Under the pieces are notes generated by a model, which was not told the origin of the DNA, did no database searches, and saw only the letters and a program-made list of their open reading frames with translations. DNA of 64,000 bases from assembly GCA_025766275.1 (NCBI GenBank), contig JAFKAC010000206.1, forward strand, positions 1 through 64,000, written 5' to 3'. This DNA comes from Lactarius indigo. Lineage: Eukaryota; Basidiomycota; Agaricomycetes; Russulales; Russulaceae. The first letter of the stretch is position 1; the number at the start of each line of letters is the position of its first letter. Both the position numbers and the translations under genes were made by a program. Shown piece after piece: positions 55,701 through 64,000 of this stretch.

Positions 55701-58700
55701 AGACATGTCCATTCTTCGTGGATGTTTTGGCCATGACGGCACCGTGGTGTGTACAGGTACAAGCCTGGAATCCGGCCGTGCTTCTGACGTCGAGCTTTAT
55801 CTTATCAGCTTCTGAAGCATAAGGACAATATCATAGAACTCCTGTCTTTACTGGCGGACAAGACGCTCAATGAGAGAGGATATAGCGGTACTGGCCGTCT
55901 CATCAATCGTGTGCTCAGTACACTTGTTGGGGTCTACCCTCTCAACGCGCGTTTTGTAAACGCTGATGAGTGGAACAGCGAAGGTATGTTCCATGACTGA
56001 CCGCAACTCCTGGGTCGCTTACCAAGTCGACCAGATTTCGACAGGGATCATAATTCGCATTGGGGAAGAGTACACAAGGCCGAGGATGTTAAGATTGAAT
56101 GGCATGGTGGGTCAGGAACTTGCGTGACGAACGGTAGAGGGCTGAGTCTACCGCAGTCGCATCAAACGACGAAATTTCCTTTGCTCTCGAGATCCTCAAT
56201 CACATTGTGTCCCCGGCATTGGATAAGATCGAGGCTCTTCTACCATCTGCCGGGTCTTGGGGCGGAGTCGCTCGTAATGATTTCTGCAGGCAGGCCCTTA
56301 TTTACTTTCCCTCTGTGTGTTCCGGGAGAGTTGACGACTTGCAACATTGCAGATACCTGCATATTGTCAGATCTGCGTGGCAGGGCCTACCTACGCTTTA
56401 CAAGGAACCCCCCAAGAGCGTGGTCGAAACTGGATTAAATTCGGACTCAGAGGTCGAACGTCTTGTTGTACAAACGATTGACGTTCGAGCAGGCTTTACG
56501 TTGACGGATCCCACAGACCGGCGATACCAAGTGGCTCATAGTCAACGCCAACGACTTGGTCGGGTGGCACACGATGCGGCGTCAGCTCTGAAGCAGGGGT
56601 ACGAAGGCGAGGACCACATCGACGCGGTTCTTTCTGTGGTCAAAGCCATCGATGCCTACCTGCTTGATTATGCGTTGGGAAGAGGCGACTTTGATAGCTT
56701 GCAAAGGAGTTATGCTGGTGCCCGGGAGTCAGTAACCATTATTCACGCACGGGATTTCTCTGACGTATCACCCTCAGAATAAATCGGGCATGGCCCCGCC
56801 AGAAAGAGAACTCACGTCTAGTTCATCTCAAGCGTGCACTTGTCTACCACAGTGGACGAGTATACATGCATGCGTTGTATAGACGTCGATCCGAACTCGA
56901 TGATCACCTCATCAAAGATCTCACGGACCTGTCTCTCTCTCCATACATGAGGGTTCGAAGGTGCGGGTGTCTGGTGAATCGGGCGAACTACTCTATTAAG
57001 ATAAAGTAGACATGCACAGGCTGTTCTAGGAAACGTGTGCGGTGTAAGCGACGCATCATGTTGTTGGTTCCCTTTACTCACTCTTTACAGTACTACGTTA
57101 GGTCAACGAAGTTAATCCTCCCTTCCGTTTACGATGCATTGGCCAAAGGATCCGACCCGGACCGTATGAAGGGAGCCCTGTATATTTTGTGGAGTAAAGG
57201 GATAGGTCAGATATCAAGAGTATTGTCGAGTGCTATTACTGATGTAGATGCAGCCGTATACGCCATTGCTGGTAGGTTGTCCTTGTTTCATTCGTCAAAG
57301 TTCGCTTTCGTGACCAAGATCCGAAGATCCCAAAGACCCAGACTTGTACGGTCGATATTTGTTGGCGTTGCTCGAGTGCCAACATCAAGAGAAGGTATCA
57401 GACGCGTATCGCTTGTTGAAGCAGTTAGCTGATAGAACACTGTGTCGCCCGACTAGCCTTCCATTCAGAAGCTAGTGAGCTCTGTTGCGAACGATACGAT
57501 TGCCAATCTAGCAGAAGAAACGACGCGGACGGATGCCTACACTGACAGCGTTCCAGAGGTTAAGATGGCCGCGGACGCACTTAGCGTAGAGTTTTCCTCG
57601 AACCTGATCGACCACGATCTCCTCGGCGAAGCGCTGCAGAAGTCAAGTACACGTGCCCTGGCTAGGGAGAGCAAGTATAGCGAAACGGTTAGCCACTTAT
57701 CAATCTAGGATATTCTGGGCAGTAATAGATGGTGTACCCAGGTCTCTGCGATCGCAGAGATTGCACTCAGACCGACCACCCACGTGAGTCGTTCGGTATT
57801 ATCAAAGCTCCACGTCCGCTGATACCGCACCAGTGGCGATATACACATCTTGCCCTCCAATTCCTGAGTGGGCTTCTCCGACGGGATGTTGCTCCTTCAC
57901 CCGACGTGGCCAGACTCTTCGTCAATCACACATTGAGCCCACATCCGCCGCTCCGAGCGACCGCCCAAAAGTCCGTACACGTTTTTCTCATTAGTTATTT
58001 CAAACAACACAACTCTGGCAGGGGAGTGGTAAAACTATTGGGTATTATCAAGATGCGTACGTACTCCCACACGTCAACTGACCTTTGGCTGGATGAGTGG
58101 AGAAGTCCCGTCGCGAAATACGTGCCGATCAGAAATGACACGCAGTTCCACGATTATATCAGTAAGGCGCCCTCGGTCGAGGATGAGTAAGTAAACCCTG
58201 AAGCCCCGGACAATGGTACTGACGACGAAATGCAGGGCGTTCTATGTCGATAAGCCATACTCTGGTTTTCTTACGTGGGCACCTCAAACTAAGGCATATA
58301 TACCTGTTCCACCCGGGGAACCTCCAATTTCATGGGAATCCGAATCCAAAGAGGCTCTTGACGCCATTGGAGAGGTGATCGCAGGGGCGGACTACTTTGA
58401 AAAATTAATGGTGCTTTGGGGTCAAGAATCCAGTCGAAACATGACTTCTCCCGAGCTGAGAACAGACAATGTTGCATTCATCAAATCCATTGGTAATAAT
58501 CTCGGGCTTTGAGGGCCGCTCTTGACGCTTATTACAATACAGCCAAGATGTCACAAGGCGTAGGGTTCGAGAATATTCTAAACACGACAGAACTGCTGTT
58601 GTGGGACACAGATCGGTTCAAGCAGCGGGCCGGCGCTGAGATGCTCGCAGGACTCACACGGGGTGTGTCAATACTCGCCCTAAATGACGTGGAATATGGC

Positions 58701-60755
58701 TAAGCTATTGACAATATAGGTGCGAAGAACTGGCCAAAGCAACACTCTGACCAGCTATGGTCTTGGGTATTGTCGCGGTTAGATCGCATGTACGCGAACA
58801 TAAAACCAGATACTATTGGTTTCTGGGAAGCCACTATCACTGTGAGTATTCCCCAAGCTTTTAAGTCAATAGCTGTAAAATCATTCTGCTACTACGTCTA
58901 TGAAGGCGCTCTTGGAAGGCCGAGACCCGCGTCGTGCCCCCGGCTTATCGGATTGGGTCCTTGCGCTGCCACTCGATTTCCTTGGCGATTCTGCATTCGC
59001 AAGTATGTTAAAGCCACCTCAGCTACCCACGTTACCTCACAGCTCTATTAGTGACAAAGACGCTCACAATCTTGGGATGCTTCTTGGACCATGTTGGATA
59101 CCGGGATGTCCCCCTACTAGACCGATATTTCGCACTCCTCCTCGAGGGTGCCGATGTTAGCTTCGCAGAGGTAATTCTGTGCAAGAATGCCTGTTCATGC
59201 CCTTACAACTTTCGTTTCTATAGATCAGGGTTTCTATTTCTACGAGTCTATATATGATTGCGACCAGGCGCTGGAGGCCGTCCTACCCATCAGTCGCAGC
59301 ATTCCTACACTCCACAGCAACGACTGATGACCCGCTTTCCATACGGCATGTCTTTCCATACCCAATTGCGGGCCCGGAACTCACTCCTTCATCCAGACAT
59401 GTTACCTATCTGGAGCATATTTCGGCGCTCGCTAGCAAACTTCCCGACTGGAAGGAGCAACGTCTCCCTCCCCCACGGGTCAGCCAGTCTACGGTAGGTC
59501 TTCTGTACCCCCCCCCCCCCTGAGACCGATACTAAGACCAAAGGTATAGTATGACAAAGTCAGCCTATCGTGTGAGTGATCCCTGTATGGTGCCCCACAG
59601 AATTGTAACGCTTAAACCTTTACTAGTGCTGCGGTGGCTATGGGTCTCGTTCTACAGCCCCCAGGGACCCTTAATATTCCCATACTTGCATCCCCTCCTG
59701 TATGTATTCGGTTATGTACAGGAATCCGCGTTCATTTAATAATCGATATCTTTCTCCAGGCCCGAGATTTTCCGCATGTCCGAACTTAGCGATAACCCGG
59801 AACTGCAATCCCATAGCCAGGCTGTTCTATACATCCTCTCCGCCGTTACACCCCCGCTGGAGTCCATCGAGGCCATAAGTGTCAACTTCGTCAATGCCAT
59901 CAGCTCTTCCACGGTATGAGCGCTATCTTCCTAATCAAATTAATAACCCGCTTAGTACGAATTAAGTCCTGGCGTATCCGCCTGAATTCGTTGCCCATTC
60001 TTGTCGTGTTCTTCTACCGTAATCTCATGGGCATATCGAATGCGAGCGCCTCTAGGATTATGGACCTGATGCTCAACTGCCTTTCAGACGACAACGTGGA
60101 GGTACGAGAAATGGCATCGAGCTCGCTTTCTGGAATCGTGAGGGTATCCAGCGGCAAAGTATTATACCCTTGAAGGTAATTCCAAACCAATTGATCGCCG
60201 TTCTTCGACCTCATGCCGATGCCATGCCAGGACCACTTTGTAAGTCTTGCACGCAAAGTGAGACTCACCACCAGAAGCGACCCTGGTTATCCCGAGTCAC
60301 TACGAACGTTACATTCTGCAATTCTCGGCATTTGTGCACTCTTAGAGAGTTTCCCATATTCTGTCGAAAAGTGGATGCCGCCTCTAACAGATAGTTAGTC
60401 GTCTCACTTCTCCTGGTCTCACTTCGTTCTGATTGACATCGTCTCCTACCCAAATAGTTCTTGCTCTACATGCAACGGACCCTCCACCTATATCCACTAC
60501 TATCCGTAAGACGGCTTCAGAGTTCAAGAAAACCCATCAGGCACGTCTCAGAATCAGTAGTCTTGCCTACACCCCCTGACGCCATCCTTGACCACCAGGA
60601 TACATGGCACCGTGACCAGCTCGCCTTTGACGAAGATCAGCTGCAAAATTTGTCGACGATGCTTGTTGGCACGTCGTATTGTACGTGTTTTTTTTTGTTC
60701 TCTGTTTGGTCTGTAATTTCGCCCTGACTGTTCCTTATAACAACCAGATGCATGA
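52787..60755 (+). CDS. BLM10: proteasome activator BLM10/PA200
   Basis: Large HEAT-repeat protein that caps the 20S proteasome and opens its gate. The start at 52787 reads MDVIHGIPQSSGILSQAYS. Early exons include IPVRIRAKLVRLYYELCILP and DLQLPWRPLWRVLQKEL, typical of the family's start. LTMIPVMTSFLPPTHTHLYL opens the middle domain, and helical HEAT-like exons continue throughout (for example LLMRYPI, KTIDKFLPFCLSQIKEEL, IMDLMLNCLSDDNVEVREMA). The end is diagnostic: DQLAFDEDQLQNLSTMLVGT is followed by a final intron (GTACGT...ACCAG, about 60681-60747), and the codon split across it gives SYYA then TGA at 60753-60755. YYA is the HbYX-type tail that docks into the proteasome alpha ring. Around 30 short introns; about 1,900-2,000 residues. 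Some internal junctions were not each verified. Confidence 0.88.
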
Positions 60756-62935
60756 GTTCTGTGCTCGACGCCCTTCTAGTGTCATCTATGAATGGATACC
60801 GTGCCGTATGTTGTACTTGTAGCCGTCGTTTGTGCCAGCCAGAGCAGTCGTGTACACGCCTAAGTCATACTCCGTTGTAAAGGGTTTTTTTTTTTTCATT
60901 CCCCTACCCGCTTTTCCCGCGTTCCTGTATTTGTTTTTCGACATGTGAACAATAAAATGTGGCTAATGCCTCCGCGTCTGTGCGACATTGCTAGGCTGAT
61001 CGATAGGCACAGGTAGGCGCAGCATGACCTACACGTTGCATCGACGGATACTAGCGAGTTCGCCATCTCGTCAAGTTGTGGAGCTTCTCACTTCTATGGA
61101 CAGTCCCAGAGTAATCGATAGCCCTAAGTGGCTTCAAATGGACCTAGGCAGAGAATTCTCACCTCGAAACGTGAGCTGGAGGGTACTCAAGACTATGAGC
61201 GCCCGTTGATAGCCTCCGCGCGAGCTTCGCTATCATGGGACCAGCCCAGTCAAAGTGATGATGGCCGCGGTTGAAATATGTGCTTCTAAGTTGACGCGAG
61301 CGCATCGATGTAATGTAGGCATACCTTCGTTGACGTACTCTGCCATGAGGATGTTGCGCCCTCACCACACTGGCAACCACACCCATCCGCGCTCCCTTCG
61401 CGTACATTACAACAAGAATAACGTAGCCCTTTGCCACACTGCCAAATTTCATGTATATCCCAAGGTACTATCGGGGAACTTCAATGCGGCCAAGATGGTC
61501 GGGCCAAAGTAGTAAGCCCATGCTGGAACTCCGCCGTGTCCAAATGAGGTAAGTGAGTCTACGAAGTCACAAACTTTACCACAAGTGAGTTTTTTTTTTT
61601 GAAGGTACACTCAAAAATATGCGCAGTATGCGAAATAATTGTTATGGGGAATTGGGTATCCTATGAAGTACAACTGTGCGTAAAAATGGTAGTCGCCATG
61701 GAGGGTGGGAGTTTTTCAGCGGGCTGAAAGGGTACAAAGCTGTCCATGATAAATCGCTGACCAAGAACAATATGACCCCACCTGCCCAAAAGGGTACACA
61801 GCCAGCCATACACAAGAACGATGAAATTACGTTTAGATTGATTAACACCTGGAAATTAATGGCACTTGGACAAATAAGTGCGTCAGTCTTGCGACATGGG
61901 AATCAAAGGTAACAACCCTGAGAAACCTGACGACGGAGTGTCACGGGTGACATTGGAATTCCGAAGGAGAGTCATTCATTCGTCCCAAGAAGCACTGGAG
62001 ACAAGAAAATAGAGTCAACGAAACCCACCGTCATGGAAGGTTACAATTCCGTCGTTGGAGTCGAAGACCGGGGTTGCGTAGTCAAGTCTAAGCGCTGAGG
62101 CAGGCGGACATGAGGCAGCCGCACCACACCGATGGGGGACGTGATACGGAAATGTGAGATAGGGGGAAAGCCGATGTCACAGGAGTGCGGCTCGGAATTC
62201 CAATAGAACGGCGCTCAATCCAGATGTGGGGCAAGCGTCCTGCAAGATTGCAAGATTGCACAAAGAGTTTACGAAGCACTGTAGATAGAGACACGAGGTA
62301 TAGGGCCTTTTGCCTCACCGAAAGAGAAGGGCGCCCCCGGGGAGGGAAGAGTAGACTCGGTGTTCGCTGGATTCCATTATTGTCGGAGAAGAGAGCAAGG
62401 GGACGCTTGGGAATGTCAATACGGCTACGCCTTTGCCGAGAAGTCAAGAAAAGTCGGATCAAGGGAAGTCTGGGCGTAGAACAGCGTGATGAAACTACAA
62501 CGAGGCGATGGTCATGAAAAGGGGTGCGGAAAAGTGTTTGAATGACGAGGGTACGAGGGCAAAAGCCAACCACGGCTTGTGACAGCGACAGAGACTGGCC
62601 CTAGGGCCCAAATGTCGCGATGACCTCTAGAATGTAAAGAAACGGCGTGCGGATAATAAAGAGGGACTGATCGCTGATAGGACCGCATAGGATTACACGT
62701 GTACAGAAGAATTTATTCAAGCACGTTGTATTTGACGTTAATAATTATAATAAAAAATAGGCCGGTGGAATTAAAGGCCGTAGGAGGACAGGTAGATCTG
62801 AGGTATAAGAGTAGGTGTAGCAGTGGGCACGATGAAGGGGCGTGTTGGGGATGTCGAGGGATGGGGCACACGTTGTGATGATCGCAAATCAAATCGCATC
62901 AAATCAAATAATAAATAAATAAAATAAAAGGGAAT
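60756..62935. other. intergenic, no supported gene
   Basis: About 2.2 kb after BLM10. Contains poly-T runs (near 60884-60896 and 61590-61600) and an AT-rich stretch (62880-62935). The longest frames (62088-62573 minus, 62185-62517 plus) overlap each other on opposite strands and have arginine-rich, random-like composition; none was accepted. Confidence 0.4.
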
Positions 62936-63671
62936 ATGCGTGCCCGTGAGCCAAGGTTAGAGGCCAACGCGCCTCCTTCGAAGCCCTTTCCTCTCTCTAC
63001 CTTTACCTTTACCTTTACCCCGCCACCCCATAGTACACGCCCTTGCCTCGCATCCTGTTTTCGTCTTATTATATATCTTCAACCCTCCCCGTTTCTCTTG
63101 TCCTTCCCTTTCTCTCCCTCCATCCTCTTCACGAGTCTCCCTTCCCGCACCCCCGGGACCCTCTTGTCGTTTAGTGCCATAATCTATTCGTCACATATAC
63201 TCTTCGCAAGCGGCTCCCAGCATCATAGCATCACTATTCCTTCCCGCAAATTGATTATTGACTCGTCCATTCAAGCACCTTTTTATCGCTCAACTTGCAT
63301 CGGATTTCTTATCCTTAACTCGTTCGTCCATTCGTTGCACACCATTCTTCTTACTCGCTTACAATTCTCTTCGATCAAAACAGTTTCTATGCCCATTGAG
63401 GTTACAACCTCTCCTTCCATCACCGATACCTTACACTCGTATCGCGACTTTTCGTACCAACCTTCTTTCTTTGCAAAGATCTCAAGAACTGCCCCGGTCC
63501 CAATTGGATTACACAAGAACAAGCTATGGAAGACCCTGCCGCAGACGTGAGTGTTCTTCATCGATGTCACCAAGGGCGCCTTTCCTTTTCGTATTTTTTT
63601 CTGGACAAAGACTCATGTCATTCCCCCCACGATTGGTTCCGCATTAGCGCCGTAATCATCAAATCAACACC
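62936..63671 (+). promoter_or_regulatory. pyrimidine-rich promoter/5' leader
   Basis: Plus strand strongly C/T-rich with repeats of CTTTAC (62997-63018), many CTTC/CTCC runs and a GTGAGT-like donor near 63547. This composition is typical of transcribed leaders and core promoters of well-expressed basidiomycete genes. An upstream small coding exon (from 63388) cannot be excluded. Confidence 0.4.
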
Positions 63672-64000
63672 ATGTACAGCAATCAACCGGTGCCTCAAGG
63701 CTTGTCCTCTTTCCAACCCCCACCCTTTCTCCCTCGTTCGTCCCCGCTGGACAAAAACGCGTCACCCGACCATTCCATGTCATCGGATTCGTCCATTTCT
63801 ACTGGTAGACGACTTCATTCTTCCCGAGAGATATTTACTTACAGTGTCACAGGAAACGCATCTTGGGATCTTGCCGAGGGGATCGCTCGTTTGAACATTA
63901 ACAGTGGCTTTGACACAGAAGGCATACGTGGTTCAATCCGCACACCTCCAAAAACAAAAAAAGCCACGGATGCTGTCATACAACTTCATGATTCCAGTCC
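63672..64000 (+). CDS. hypothetical protein, 5' end only (cut by window edge)
   Basis: An ATG at 63672 opens MYSNQPVPQGLSSFQPPPFL and stays open to the window end (about 109 residues) with no stop. It begins with a serine/proline-rich disordered stretch (NASPDHSMSSDSSIST). A more ordered part follows, reading FTYSVTGNASWDLAEGIARL. Then comes a basic stretch, PPKTKKATDAVIQLHD. An in-frame TAG lies just upstream (near 63645), which supports this start, although an intron acceptor there (ATTAG) is also possible. Family not recognised from this piece; regulatory or RNA-binding proteins often start this way, which is only an impression. Confidence 0.5.
   Translation, partial: MYSNQPVPQGLSSFQPPPFLPRSSPLDKNASPDHSMSSDSSISTGRRLHSSREIFTYSVTGNASWDLAEGIARLNINSGFDTEGIRGSIRTPPKTKKATDAVIQLHDSS

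Noticed and set aside
59508..59520. run of 13 C in the BLM10 gene
   Set aside because: Lies in or at the edge of an intron; a simple homopolymer with no sign of function.
62088..62573. 161-codon minus-strand frame after BLM10
   Set aside because: Arginine-rich, overlaps an equally long plus-strand frame, no domain, start context or splice support.

Overview
This looks like nuclear DNA of a basidiomycete fungus, most likely an Agaricomycete. Nearly every gene is cut by short (about 45-70 nt) GT-AG introns. The genes are fungal or eukaryotic (Sro7/Lgl, Spo7, BLM10/PA200, AIM18/46, MSC7-type aldehyde dehydrogenase, polyporopepsin-like protease). FunK1-type kinase copies and a chromodomain Ty3/gypsy element are also typical of mushroom-forming fungi. 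No prokaryotic, organellar, rRNA, tRNA or CRISPR feature was seen. Gene models below come from reading exons and splice sites by eye; outer coordinates are given and introns are described in the text.

Layout. 1-15.3 kb is a block of minus-strand housekeeping genes: an Lgl/Sro7/tomosyn homologue that runs off the left edge, a 1.2 kb inverted-repeat element in its upstream region, a doubtful frame-broken gene, a very long coiled-coil protein, Spo7 (Nem1-Spo7 phosphatase regulator) and a DUF89/ARMT1 carbohydrate-phosphatase-like protein. At 16.7 kb the coding direction switches with a plus-strand hypothetical protein. 18.5-35.3 kb is a repeat-rich accessory island: two decayed FunK1 kinase copies in tandem with shared downstream sequence, a fragment of a third copy, a nearly intact 7.8 kb LTR retrotransposon inserted into the first kinase copy, and a 541 bp fold-back element. 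36.5-51 kb holds mainly metabolic and secreted enzymes: D-amino-acid oxidase, a secreted aspartic protease, a RING-H2 ubiquitin ligase, a membrane-anchored aldehyde dehydrogenase and two tandem secreted RNase T2 genes. 51.5-60.8 kb holds a mitochondrial AIM18/46-family protein (minus) and the intron-rich proteasome activator BLM10/PA200. The right end begins a further plus-strand gene cut by the window edge.

The most interesting part is the retrotransposon at 20648-28466. Its LTRs, 5-bp target duplication (TTCAA), gag and pol are all readable. Its primer-binding site is not recognisably tRNA-like. Instead it is an exact 11-nt complement of the predicted 5' end of its own transcript, the self-priming arrangement known from the Tf1/sushi chromoviruses. 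The same 11-nt word also forms a hairpin exactly at the predicted transcription start. The Pol has a chromodomain followed by an unusual tail of about 390 residues. The kinase island preserves a relative history: kinase duplication and decay, then retroelement and fold-back insertion in only one of the two copies.
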